From positions 186,001 to 250,000 of the forward strand of contig JAHGAU010000003.1 in the NCBI GenBank assembly GCA_019925105.1: a DNA stretch of 64,000 bases, read 5' to 3'. The notes beneath the pieces were generated by a model, which saw only the letters and a list, made by a program, of their open reading frames with translations, was not told where the DNA came from and searched no databases. The stretch is from Niebla homalea (taxonomy: Eukaryota > Ascomycota > Lecanoromycetes > Lecanorales > Ramalinaceae). The translations under genes were made by a program, and so were the position numbers. Positions 11,372 to 23,221 of the stretch are shown piece after piece; the first letter of the stretch is position 1; the number at the start of each line of letters is the position of its first letter.

Positions 11372-13951
11372 GTAGCAGACGGTGGAAAAGCGATTCAGCA
11401 TTGCTCCCTGGGTTTGAGAACAGAGTCTGGGGCGCTAGATTTAATTCGGTTGAAAATTGAGATGGGCGGCGTTTTCACCACTGAAGTGGAAAAGAGGCAA
11501 GGGGTATCGCTGACGGAATAAGGCCACTGCACTTACTCTTTCGGCGTATAGGGGACTGCACTGACTGAAACATATCATTCAGAAGCCTTCACTATCATGA
11601 AGCGTCATTTGCCGCTAGAACTTTCATTTGTGAGCTGTGTCTTGTGTTTTCCAGGTTGCCGCACCCACAATGACACACCAGAACATGATTACTGGCCAAA
11701 GGAAAGAAATAGAGACCCCTCTCTTGTTCTGGTTTTGGTCTCCAAGAACTAAGGACTCTATCGACCTCCAGCTCCAGTCAGTACTTCTTAAGATACTCCA
11801 ACGTGAAGGAATATAGCACAAGGCTTCCAGGAACGAATGAGCCAGTCCAGCATCTATAAAGACCTCACTCAGCGTGCTTCGCCTGTACACTTGTTCTATG
11901 AGTGCAGCCGGACGTGATTCAACATGCTCGGTCTATATAACTTGTGAAATTGGAGCTTGATCCTTACCTTCTTTTCCTTGCCCTGTCCTCCGATGCGTTT
12001 TCCCCTTCCGTCTTCTCCTATCTCGGCTTCTGGGCGTGCTCGACTTCTAAATTACCATGACTCAGAGGTCGACTCTGGGTCGACCATTGTATTTGAATTA
12101 GATTTGAAATATCCATATCGACACTCCACGCCTCATAGCTATTAGAGCTAGGGGTTCAGTAATGAGGAGGTGCTCCATGTGATCCAAGTGAAATGTCATG
12201 GTCAAGATGTTTTTCCACTTCTCGCAGAGTGTCGGTCTCGAATAATAACTGCCATATTGTTCAACATGGACATTTACATCCTTCGTCAGCAATATCTGTG
12301 GGTTTTGTCCACCATCCTGGTTGATCCATTATGATGGCAAAAAGCTCACGTGCCGTTGCTAAATTCCATACTAATTTGGCAAAGTCTTTAGGTGACCAGA
12401 TACTTCACAAAGTACATATCTTTTGATCATTAGATAATCCAAATCGGACGGCTCTGGTGAGCTTCGTTTTACCTCCATTCTCTCCCAAGTCATCCAACAT
12501 TTTCTTTGGTAGGATTGTAGATTCCATACTTGTTAATGGCGAGACGGATGTGGGGGGATGTTGACGCTCAAGGATGAAGCCAGACCATCTCCGATTGTGC
12601 TGCGGCCACCTTGTCACCGCTTCTAATATGAGCGTTTTACTACGACTTGTAGTCTTGAGATAGCAAAGCGTGAAGCATCGGAGACAGGAAGGTGATGTAG
12701 ACCCAATTGGAAGATGAGATGCGTGAAAGAAACATAGAATGGGCTTGGCGGAGGGCTTCATTCTTTGAAATTGAAATAAGAGTACACTAAAGGAGAGACC
12801 TGATCCTGTCACTGTGCATGTTCTTGTCACTATCTCACAAAGCGTTTGAGGAGGATCAGCATGTGCGGGAGTCATTGTTCGAATACTGTGCTGAGCTATA
12901 ACGCCTACATCGGTGCACCTCACGAGTCGTATAATGCTTTTTTATACCTTATAACACCATAGGCATCGAAACGGAGCTGCAGAACAGAGGTCTAAAATCA
13001 TCATAAAGATTGTATCAATAATAAGATCTACCGAAGTGCCCATTCCCAAACCTTTTATGAAGACAAGGCTCACTCCGGTATTGACAGAACATTCCAATAC
13101 CACGTTCATGGTTCCTATTACTTCTCGTCTTCTGCGTTTCATACTCTACTACTGTTTCCCTTTCTATTACCACATATTCGATCCTTTTCAAATTGATGTA
13201 TAATATGCACATGGTTATGGTGTCCTACTCCAGACATATGCGAGATTGTTACGTTGGATTTCAGATGTAACACCTTTAAGGCTGGGTAAGGTGTTTTGAC
13301 TGGGACGAAGCGTTAGCCTCACTTATAATGTTTCATATCTAAAATCGACTGATATCGAGTATCTTTACCAAGTTAATGTATCTCCTGACGCTATCATATC
13401 ATCCCTAATACCATCGATGATCTATAAACACACTTATTATCAGCATTGTGTGCTCGTATACCTCCTTCTTCATGGGAGGGGGAGCGAGCTTAAATCACTA
13501 CGCAATGATTGCAGCAAGACTACTACGCGACGAACTGTCCCCGGATGATTCTACTCAAATGGACACGCACTTGTCATACTAAGTACCTATTAAGCCATTG
13601 TCAATTCACAACTACTCGCAAATGGTACATCTTACTGACAATACCTCACCCCTGATGTCGAAGAGTAGACAATGAGTTTCTCTCAGAAATGCTTCGCGCT
13701 TCAGCCCCAGCATCTCTCGAATTCATTCTCTTCCCTCCACTTCTCATGCATTGCATTCAGGTTCGCAAGCTCACCCTTGATCGACCACCACCGATATGCC
13801 TGCAGCGCACAACATCCAATCTTGAAGATCGCATGTCATTACCAAATCAGCGTTTTCTGATGCACAAAGTTCCCGTGATTATTTCAGTGCCACCTAGTCA
13901 GGACACCGACCCAGCTGCGGCGTATGCGGATAAAGGGAGGCAGACATCATA
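11372..13951. other. Gene-poor stretch, probably degraded
   Basis: 2.6 kb without a supported gene. Base composition looks more AT-rich than in the flanks between about 12.9 and 13.6 kb (judged by eye). The longest frame, minus strand 12923-12405 (172 codons), shows no recognisable domain. Short frames at 13672-13967 on the plus strand likewise show nothing. Decayed gene or transposon remnants are possible but I could not identify any. Confidence 0.4.
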
Positions 13952-15133
13952 TCACCATCTCAACTGATCTTCTGGAGGATCCACCCTTTGCTTATCCCAG
14001 AAACAGTAGCCAGTCAGTCTGTACAATGTTCGGTCCTTGGGATTGACGGGCCAACTGGTCTTCCCTGGGCGGCGGTATAGGGGCATGAGAAACTTCAAAT
14101 GACCCTGAGCATCTGTTAAGGGATATGTGTTCCTACGGAGGCGAGCGGAATTATCATGGTACTGGAGGTGCGGCAAGAAGAAACTCAGGTCGTAAGGATC
14201 CGCGACATTGAGCCCGGTGAATGCGAAGTTGGCCAGTGCTTCTCCGTAGGTCGTAGTCAACAGCGTAATATTCGTTGTACCACAAAGCACAGGTTGTAAG
14301 AGTAGCAGACCTCGCTCATTGGAAGCTGCTATTCGAAGATGTGATTTTCTCGAGTGACGGACGGGAGGTTGGCAAATGAGTGCATGGATCAACAACACAT
14401 ACACGCACTTGATCTCCTCCACTTCCACTCTGGAGAATCTCGTCCAGAAGTACTGCTCAGCTCGAGGACGGGATTCTCAGATTTGGTCAGAGACGATTTC
14501 AACTGCGGCCTCCGGCTGATGGAAAAATTGGGCATAAGTCTGGAAGCATAAGAGGCCTCGTCTTATTCGAAGACCCTCCCCAGCAGAGAGGGGCATTTAC
14601 TTATTAGTGGGGGAGTACTTGAGACAAAGTGCTGTGCAGAGGACTGTGAAAAATCCCACAGCTTCGGTGACTGCGCCAAGCTCTTGGAAAGACTTAAAGA
14701 CTTGCGGCAATCTCGTGAGGAGTGTTCCTGGCCTCGGATCCGCAAGTAGAGGCTTCCACCAGCCTACCCAGTGTTCGTAAGTCATCCACTTGATCGAAAA
14801 TAACAAGAAGAATCTCGGTAGGTACACTCGGGCCTGGAGACGTCGTGATATTTCCGTTAAGAGGATTCTTGGGTAGAATGACTTGTCAGTTGTTTTGCGC
14901 TAGCTTGCAACTGAAAGACCTAGAACAATGAAAACAGATGACGAGTGGTAGGATGGACCGGGAAAGAGAGGAATCTTCCTTGCAGGGTAAGGTCTGATCA
15001 AGCTAAACTGAGCCACAGAAACTTGTTGGTCAATGGGGTAGAGAGGAAAATCATGACTCACCCAAAGCGCGGTTGTTCGCAGCAAACATTCAGCAGGTTG
15101 CGATTCGAGACGTAGTGACAGTACGACTCTCAT
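13952..15133 (-). pseudogene. Decayed gene with three in-frame stops (F-box-protein-like C-terminus)
   Basis: One minus-strand frame stays coherent from at least 14827 to 13952 and may extend to 15133. It is broken only by TAG (14902-14900), TAA (14599-14597) and TGA (14479-14477). The pieces read like protein: FLLFSIKWMTYEHW, EQYFWTRFSRVEVEEIKCVY, LLLLQPVLCGTTNITLLT and others. The block around EVEEIxCVY resembles the C-terminal part of fungal F-box-type proteins, but this is a weak match made from memory. All three stops could come from CAG, CAA and CGA codons by single C-to-T changes. The alternative is a spliced gene in which some stops are intronic; a donor GTAAAT overlaps the TAA, but I found no frame-keeping intron of normal length. 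Confidence 0.5.
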
Positions 15134-17137
15134 GCTACGTTCTCTAGATTCTGAAGGCGACTCAAAAATTAAGACGTTAAAAAGCCCAGCTTGGCTCTAT
15201 ATTCGCGCTTCACTCCTCGATGCCCGTCCGGCGCCTTTTTTATGCCACACTTTCAGGACACAAAATGCGAGCACTACTTGTGGACAGCTGAGAAGATCTA
15301 GCAATTTTTAATGAAAGCTCTTTGCTCCTTTGTTTGTGACAGGTAACATCGAGTCCTCGGTTGGATCGAGAGCATGTAGGCTTAAGCTGGGCGAAGTACG
15401 TACCGAGTATGTTGTACGTCGTGATATTGCGAATGTATAAGACAGATAAGGATTTCTCAATATTACATTTCTATAACAGATGCCGAAATCAACGCTGGAG
15501 CTTCGCTTTTTTCCAAGTGGCATACTTGTAAAGTGCTCAAATTAGAAGCAGCGAAGATAAGGCGTGCCTAATTGTGCAACGATTGGGCGGCTTCGAGGAT
15601 CATCTTCATCTTCTCAGGGCCTGATCATCCACAAGTAGCCTGAGAGCGGTACAGGTATCGAGACTAAGGAATCGAACGCAGCATAGCGAAGACAATGCCG
15701 CTGGTCTTGACGCCTGTAAGGTCTCTCAGGTCGTCTCTGTGGTAGTTTTGCGATGGCGTTTTCAATTTGGTGAAAAGAATTTTTTGTCATGGCAAATTGT
15801 AGTAGTTCTGAGTTTTTGCCGTGTAAAGATTCGATGCTGCTGATGCAGATCGTTGTCCTGCGCTCTTTCACGTGGCTGCTACAGCTCTTTAGATACGACA
15901 ATGGCATTCTACCAATGTCTCGTGGTCACGAGGCTGTCTTGTTATAAAGAGCAAAGGTCAATCGCCAAATTTTTCTTCCATAGTTCTTCCCATAGGGAGC
16001 AACAAACGCGGCGCTCTCGTCTTCTCTCACAATTCACTCAAAGTTCGAATCACGCTTAAGTCAAGGATCTTTTTTCTTGCTTTTCTTCGTTCCGTGGGAC
16101 ACCTGTGTGATCATCTCTGGCTGGGCTGGGCACAAGTCATGCTTGTGGAAAAGAAAGAGACGAGACCCGCGCAATGATGGGGTAATTACATATCAATGAC
16201 GGCATGTCGACAATTGCTACGCAGAGATCTCCAATTCACCTTGCACGCATCTACTCATTCTTTTGGGTAAGGACAGCTCAATCTCTCGACTAGGCCTTCA
16301 ATTTGGGCTGTCTCGCATACACTATGGCGCTGGCGTCAAGTCTTCATGCACTGAATTACACCATCGAAGCTTAGCCCTTTCTCATACGGCTTGAGAAGAA
16401 ACAATTACCGTGAAATCGGGGAGACTGATGAAGCTACGAATTGGCGTCACGGACGCCTTCCCATATCGCAAGCCCCTCAAACCACCAACGAAACCTGACT
16501 TATAATGGTATGGACTGGTGCCGAAAGGACCGTTTCCAGACACTAACCACACATGCTATGAAGTACAGGTGAGGAGATCCAGCACCGCCACATGGCTCAG
16601 GATCCATAACTCATCCTTCAGAACCTCAGCAATAGGACGAATAACCTTGCATAGCTATGTTGCTAATTCCCAGCCACAATTGCACGTATTCTTTGCTTGA
16701 GCACAGAACGCGCCGTGTGTCCCCATTGCAGAGGTTGGAGTTCCAATCTAATACAGGAAACAGCGGGTCCGGCAGCCCATAGTCAGATCCTCTGCCCCTT
16801 GAGGTGTTGATCTCGAGATGTACCCGGGCAGTATTTGATTTACTCGAAATGACCCCAAGAAATACAGGAGCACACCTCGAAGCCAAGGCATTTGCTGATG
16901 AGGGTGCTGCTACAGTAATCATCCTTTTTAATGATTGTTTTGAGGTCAACTTGAGCGTTTGCCCACTCAACTTTCTATTCACCTTATCAACCTTATTGGC
17001 TCGACGAGACTACTTCCTTTCATAAGAAGATGTAAATCTTCATCGGCATCTCGCCTTGCCACCTCATTCTATTTGCTCCGTCTTTTCTTGACCAGTTGAC
17101 AAACATTCGAAACATTGAACCCGCACCTCATTTACCT
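15134..17137. other. Gene-poor stretch
   Basis: Two kilobases without a supported gene. Minus-strand frames at 15614-15907 (97 codons) and 16626-16982 (118 codons) have a protein-like feel but no recognisable domain, start context or splice partners. They may be relics. Confidence 0.4.
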
Positions 17138-18326
17138 ATGAGCATCGCAACACAAGACCCAGTGGCAGCAGCTTCCCCGCAGTCTTCCGTGCTTCGATTG
17201 ATTCTCCGTCAGCAGGCTGGCTGCACTGCGAAAATATCAAATTGTAACGGATCGTCAATGACGATGGAACCCGGCCGAAAGGTTGCCGCAAGCAAGTCTG
17301 ATGACTCAAGCATGCCAGTAGCAAGACCTCTTTGCGTCAAGCATGAGGGCAAAGTGGTAATCAAGATGGTAATGACTGCCGGTCATAATGTGTTGTCGAT
17401 TAGAAGAGCCAGATGGTGTCTAACGTGGTTTCTAGGAAGCGCAGGCCTCGACCCCCCTGGGAACCCTGGGCAAGCTGCCTCTCGAAATTCGTAGAGAGGT
17501 TTATGGATTTCTGACTGGGAGGTTCAAGTACCGTCTGATGAGCGTCCATGCCCCCGGCTTTGAATACTTTGAGCATCAATCCCATGAGTTCTCGAAGATG
17601 ATGCGATTATCCAAGGCATTGCGAGCAGAACTGAGCAGTTTCTGGCGATCGCAAGGGACCTTAGCGATTTACACACATGTCCGTGCTTTCTATTATCCAA
17701 TAGGCATCGGAGGAAGTCTTCTCGAAAGTGTGTTGCAAGCGCCAAACCTGCGGCTAACCTTTGGGATGGAAAGTCTCGACAGGATGATAGGTGCGACACA
17801 AGTTCCTAGGCCCAGACAGTGGCCGACAACAAGAATCCATAGCCACTGTCTCTTGAATACTTTGCAACCTCTCGTTCAAAGGATCAGCAATAGACGAAGT
17901 TGTCAGATCACACTCTACTTGCGATCGGACGACGCGATAGACACGAGAGTATGGTCTCAAGGTTTCTGGAGATCGTCGGCTTTCGTCTGCATTTGTCGAA
18001 TGCTTAGCGATTATCACCAGCTCACTCTTCATCTTCGCTATCGTCAAATCAGCGGACTTTTAGAAAAGCGAAAGCCGCGATGGATACATTTGTTATGGGA
18101 AGATTGCGGGACCAATGGTGGTTATGAAGACATTGATGCGTTTGCCAAGCAGATCTTCGAAGTGGCAATTCGGAGAGCCAAGAATGTGCGGGAAGACTTG
18201 ACTGCTGAGTTGGAATCAGTCTTTGGGTCAGTAGTTGCAGAGGTCCATCAGACGCTGGGTTCCGACCTTGAGACGGTCCTAAGCTTTCGGCCAGGGGAAA
18301 ACAGCACTGCGAAGACCACAAGCTAG
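17138..18326 (+). CDS. LPxEVRNxIY family protein (F-box/2EXR-like), with N-terminal extension
   Basis: Two exons, 17138-17368 and 17436-18326, 373 aa. The 67-base intron (GTAATG...TTTCTAG with a TCTAAC branch site) joins a 77-residue low-complexity N-terminus to EAQASTPLGTLGKLPLEIRR, so the family motif begins at about residue 83 instead of near the N-terminus. MRLSKALRAELSSFW follows, matching the SKxLRxE block. The C-terminus lacks the DCTExHPRSY tail of the 5645/7364 pair. If exon 1 is wrong, a shorter protein starting inside exon 2 would lose the motif, so the splice is favoured. Function unknown. Confidence 0.7.
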
Positions 18327-18645
18327 AGCCTAGGTATCACAGCCTGCTAGTCCCACGAGACTTGATAAGGTAAAGCTTCGCGCTCAAAAGGCGGGTCACG
18401 TCAGCTCTTTGGTGCATGTTTCGGCAGCCTCGGTAGCGACTGAGCCTTGGGCTGGCTCCTTCATTGTTTTGTTGGCTTTCTTCTCAAACGACGGCTTTAA
18501 CGAGACACGTTCTCTGGGGTTGGCACGCAAGAGGTTGCCATGTCAATTAATCTAATCCATAGCTTTCGAAATCACATGAAGTATTGTTCCATCTATGGAA
18601 AATCAGCCGATTGAATTCTTGCATCGGCCAAGAAATTGTGCGAAT
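18327..18645. other. Intergenic between convergent genes
   Basis: 3' flanks of two convergent family genes. Nothing else seen. Confidence 0.5.
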
Positions 18646-19500
18646 TCAGTGCAGAATTGGTTTCATCCACGTAACGCTCGGCAGATCACCCTGCCTACGG
18701 ATTCTATCCTGATCCTGCAGAAGCAACTCGAAGCACATGGCGTAATCCACCTCCTCCATTAGCAGCGTAAAATATTCGGTGTAATCAACACCAGTGAAGT
18801 CGGGCCCAGTATTGGCGTATGGGCGTATGAGCACATCCTTTACCCCTCTCAATTCCTTGATCATGGGCAATAGATCCTCCGGTGACATCTCTTGCGCATC
18901 CTGCCCATCAAAGTACATGCGCAAACAAAGCCTCACGCAAACTAGCAAGGGGCAGCTCGCCTTGATGTCGCGTATGTTGATTAAAGCTCGATCTTGCCAC
19001 GGTCTCTGGCCCCAGACGAAACCTTGCGACCAGACGGGAAACCCTATATTGGTTATCCATGATCGCTGCACAGGGCCAATTTGGTTCAAGATTGGTTTGT
19101 AAAGTCTGTTCAGACAGGTCTCGATCTGGAATGGGAATTTGTAGAGAACGCGTACAGCCTCAGTATATAGCAGCTTAGAAGTCAGGAGAATAGCAGTCAC
19201 ATTCGTAGTTGCTTGGCGGTCTGCGTATCCGATGGTAGCCTTTGTCTTCCGGCTCCGGCGATCATGGATACAATTGAGTCTCGGTGAGACGCTGAATGTG
19301 TTCTCGTCGTGGGTAGAGCTCTGGTCATGAGAACAATCATTGTTGCAGGGATATTGTGAGAACAAGAAGTAGTAAACTTTGACGCGAAGCTCTGGAGGAA
19401 GCGAGAGAAAATTTGTGCGTTTCTCGGGGCGATCATCAATATCTTGAGTCGAGAGGGAGGCAAGTAGCAAAAGGTAAGGGTCTATCCCCGCTGAGGCCAT
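18646..19500 (-). CDS. 2EXR/F-box-like protein, divergent member of the LPxExRxxIY group
   Basis: Single exon, 284 aa. TNFLSLPPELRVKVYYFLFS lies at residues 29-48. TAILLTSKLLYTEAVRVLYK at about 103-122 is the typical second block of fungal 2EXR-like proteins (a hydrophobic strand, then TSKxxxxEAxxxLY). The spacer between the two blocks is long and rich in Asp, His and Ser. It lacks the PLGxLGK leader found in the other copies here, so it is a cousin and not a recent duplicate. It is the only member on the minus strand. Function unknown. Confidence 0.75.
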   Translation of the reverse strand: MASAGIDPYLLLLASLSTQDIDDRPEKRTNFLSLPPELRVKVYYFLFSQYPCNNDCSHDQSSTHDENTFSVSPRLNCIHDRRSRKTKATIGYADRQATTNVTAILLTSKLLYTEAVRVLYKFPFQIETCLNRLYKPILNQIGPVQRSWITNIGFPVWSQGFVWGQRPWQDRALINIRDIKASCPLLVCVRLCLRMYFDGQDAQEMSPEDLLPMIKELRGVKDVLIRPYANTGPDFTGVDYTEYFTLLMEEVDYAMCFELLLQDQDRIRRQGDLPSVTWMKPILH

Positions 19501-19789
19501 GGCAACTAGTTGACCGCCCTTGAGGCCACTGTAATGGAGGAGATGAAATATGATACAAAGTTTGAGGACGCGACCTTGATGTAATAATTCCGAAGAGTAA
19601 TATTCAAGAATCTAAGACGTAAGAGACTAGTTCTAGTGTGAGACTATCAAAAGCCGCCATATCTATTTCCTTCGCTCCCTGACCCTGATACAGTCCCCAA
19701 AGCTATGATAACAAAGCGCAAATTTTACACCTGATACTGAAAGCTTGATACCTCTTCTTGACCTCTGTCATATACCAACATATTCCGAG

Positions 19790-21737
19790 TCAAATGCTAG
19801 GAACGTCTGATGCAGCCTGTCGTCTCTCCATCCTCAGGTGTTGATTCCAGAACATACCCACAGCCCATCTGTCATGCTTTGCCTGCTTGGCACAGCTGAT
19901 ATGAAAGTCCCGAAAGAGCTGGCAGCAGAGTTTCTGCATCTGCATCAGGCCGTAGTGTCGACCAGTACACTTCCTGTCGCCATAGCCCCACCACATTCCA
20001 TATTTCTCCATAAGTTGGTTCTTCCCGGCGCTTTCAAGCCATCGATCTGGGCGAAATTCACCGGCGTCCTCCCCGAAGATGGCCTTGTCGCGGTGAATGA
20101 TAAACGGGCTTGCAGCGATTTCTGCACCTGCAGGTATCACACAACCGCCCACATCAAGTCCAGGCGACGACACAAAGCGAGGAAGGATCGTTTGCGCCGG
20201 CGACTCTAGTCGCAGGGTCTCTTGAACGCAGGCCATGAAGTAAGGCAAGGCGGTTGTCTCATTATACTGGACGATTGGTCTGGTAAGGTGACCCTTACTG
20301 TCCGCATCAGCGATTTCCTTAGTTATTCTACCATACACTGTTGGACACTGTATGATGCGATCCATGAATGGAGAAATGAGCGCTGCTAGTCCATCCAAAG
20401 ACGCTGTCGTGAAAAGGATCACCTCTGCCTCGATATCACCATTGCTGATTTTCATGGTTTGCTGTTCAGGTCCATTCGCGGGCGTTGTTACACTGTTTTT
20501 GAATGTTAGATCATATACACATTGTCATCAACCAGCTTACCGATCGAACAAGCAAATGCGATTTTTCAAGACGGGGCTCGACCTGCGTTGCAATGATCTC
20601 CGCTCATAATGCTACCGTTGAGAAGTCAGTAGTTCACATAGACGAGTACAGCTCAGCCAAGAATGGATCATGAGTGCAATCGAGGACGATGACTCACAGA
20701 AGTGTGCGTGCTTAAACCTTTCATTGCCGAGAAATATGGCATGACGGCACGTCTGATCAGAGGCGTCCGAATCAACGGCATCAGCAGCCAGGGGAGGACT
20801 GCGACTGTCGCAACCATTGCGTACATGCTGTGCAAACCGCGGATAAGCCCTCCAATGTCGCCCTCTTGAGCGACACATCCGACCGGTTTTCCGTAGGTAA
20901 GATGGCCAAAGACATCAACAAGAAGCCACCTTGAAGCAGGCGTCAGCCATTGTCACCATTCAGCTGCCCTGAATTCAAGGGCGACTCTCTCTGAACATCT
21001 TGGGTGGAGACGAATCTTGGCCGGGGGTAAACAACAAGTGAAGGATTCTCAGGTTATACCGTATATATTCTGCAAAATCTACAACCTCCCTGTGCCTCGC
21101 TTTTCTTTCGAACGCGTGGCATAACTCTTGTATCCGCCCATCAATGTCGATCTCGAATCGCTCCAGAGCTTTCATCGAAAACTGCAAAGGCTGTCAGCTG
21201 GATGACTTCAGCGTAGACCAAGGGCAACTCGACGCAAGGAGATATAGCGCGAGATCTTGTGGCATGAGCTTTATGATCTAGCATCTGAAACATGCCAATC
21301 GAGTCTCCGAAAAGCCAGGAACTGTAGAACGGTGTTTTGTCCGCCTTGCTGTGGTAAACCTTTGGTAACAGCGTAGGATCTGAGAATGACAACAGATTTG
21401 GTGCAATACGAACAATCGGCCCTACCACCCGAGACTCAGACTGGATAATGATATCGGGACTGCACTCATAGAATTCCATACCATATTTTGCATGAAGATC
21501 CAGTCCCCTTGTAGGTATGGACTTAATCGTGAACAGAAGGTGAAAATCCGTAATCGATGACCAGAACGGTCCGGGAAAGCTCGCTAGAGGGTGACAGTAT
21601 CGGTTATAGTAGCCTCGTCCTACCATAGCGAGAGCAAGGAGAATGAACACTGTAGTCAACAGGCCTGGCCATGGAACGGGCGATTCAGAGGAATGCCCCA
21701 ATTTCCAAGTCGATCCAATATCTGCGTTGAACGCCAT
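19790..21737 (-). CDS. Cytochrome P450 monooxygenase
   Basis: Six exons on the minus strand: 21737-21482, 21421-21234, 21181-21060, 20929-20698, 20582-20541 and 20461-19790, giving 503 aa, the normal P450 length. An N-terminal membrane anchor (about residues 25-42) is followed by the hinge HPLASFPGPFWSSIT. The ExxR motif (ETLR, about 361-364), the PDRWL region and the haem-binding loop WGYGDRKCTGRHYG with Cys at about 445 are all present. The I-helix segment (about 298-306, TTASLDGLA) lacks the usual AGxDTT threonine pair. The layout resembles pisatin-demethylase/benzoate-hydroxylase-type fungal P450s. The likely site is the ER membrane. Introns 2 and 4 were chosen to restore frame; the donor of intron 2 is GTCGAG, which is unusual. 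Its neighbours (membrane protein, O-methyltransferase) suggest secondary metabolism. Confidence 0.85.
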
Positions 21738-23221
21738 GTCTGTGGTGGACGGCTATTTCGCGAGCTGAGAGTCGGAACGGACGGGAAGACTGACTTGAGC
21801 TTTAGAGCGTCAGGCTCTCAAATTGATACATTTGCACATTTATACCTTCTCGAGTATGGTAACAGCACGTGCCGCGAGTCTACATAAGTCTTACCCCGAT
21901 CATCCTTGGAACGCCCCATCATCTCCGGCTTCTGCTAGTGATATTTGTAGACCTCGATCTGACTGCATAACGAATTCAGGCGCAAGGGGAGAATGGTGAG
22001 ATCAACGTTCGTGACAACGGGGGCTCAGAGGGGCACAGCTACGATGGGCTGATTCAGACCATCTATTCCATGCGAAACAGCGGCGAAGTCTATTAGCTAA
22101 CTTGGAAGTACCAATGCAAGAAGTCATGCACAAAGAGCCTGTCAAGGTTTGTGGGTCGAGGAGTTTGCACGCGTATTGTCCCATCGCGGAGAAGCGGTAA
22201 TTCTTCACTGGGATGGTGTTATACGTAAAGGCTTTTATGCTGAAATGGTCCTGGTTCCTGTCACCGCACCAGAGATTTGATTGCTAGATCGGCTGAAGCT
22301 CGAGTAATCGGTGCTCGTCTCGCCGAAGGACGACAATCGATGACGTTACACTTCCATAAGGCTGCAAGAATAGCACTACAGAAGGCGCTTGACCGCCACC
22401 CCATCGTCCACGACTTTCCTGATAGGGGGTAACGTGTCATAGGCTGGCCCGAAGGATGTACGGAGGACGGCCCGAAAAATCCTAGCTACCGTTATCATCC
22501 TGAGCTGTAATCTTGAGGTCTCAAGTAAATTACAAAAAGCTCCAGACCCGCCTCCCTAGCGGATAGACCTTGAAGCCACGCTTAAACCTTTATTCACCAG
22601 TAGGGAGTACTCCCTAGGAGGCTGAATAGAGTACCGTGAATTTTCTTTTCAAATATAAAGCCAAGAAGATCCAGATTTTAGCGTTGTCCAGGACTTTTCG
22701 CGCCATCCTCCGTAAAGGTACAATTAATATTGAGAGGTGGTCATGCATTGCCGATCTGCTGGAAGTCGGCCACCAATGCAAGTAATACTGTAGGTCCGCA
22801 ATTCCGAGTAATATGTTCGCTCTCCACAGGCAGCCATGATTACGACTTCACGAGAACACGATCACTCTTGAGCAGTCGGTGTAAAAGCGGGAAGCGATCG
22901 CGGCGCGATCGCGGTAAGATGATTGGTTTGATAGTTGCCCGCACTCCACCTCTGCGCATGAATCAATCTGCAAGGCGTTGGTGTACTTATCGTGAACAGG
23001 ACACAGCTGAAACATTTCCCGGTCAGCGGACATGGCCATGGCACCACTCGGAGACTTTTTATGCGAGATCCATACAGAGATCAACAGCCCCCGTCACATC
23101 TACAAAATGCACCTGCATTGCAACATAAGATATCGAGAGGCTAGTCCGTGGGGCATCCATGAAGTGCACTTATACTTAGATCACGGACAGAACCAGATAA
23201 TCTTATAGCAGGTATTCGACC
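21738..23221. other. Intergenic between divergent P450 and membrane-protein genes
   Basis: This 1.5-kb stretch should hold both promoters. A minus-strand frame near 22000-22250 reads protein-like (NYRFSAMGQYACKLLDPQTL) and may be a gene relic, but I cannot name it. A 16-base palindrome lies at 22601-22616 and a short tandem repeat of GCGATCGCGG units at about 22893-22914. Confidence 0.45.
22601..22616. repeat. 16-base perfect palindrome
   Basis: TAGGGAGTACTCCCTA is its own reverse complement. It lies about 0.6 kb upstream of the membrane-protein gene and 0.9 kb upstream of the P450, in their shared intergenic space. It could be a binding site for a dimeric regulator or a chance palindrome. 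Confidence 0.6.

Noticed and set aside
15614..16982. Minus-strand frames of 97 and 118 codons as genes
   Set aside because: They look mildly protein-like but have no recognisable family, start context or introns; at most relics.
22002..22250. Minus-strand frame as a gene
   Set aside because: Readable for about 80 codons with an apparent frame change; I could not name a family or define ends.
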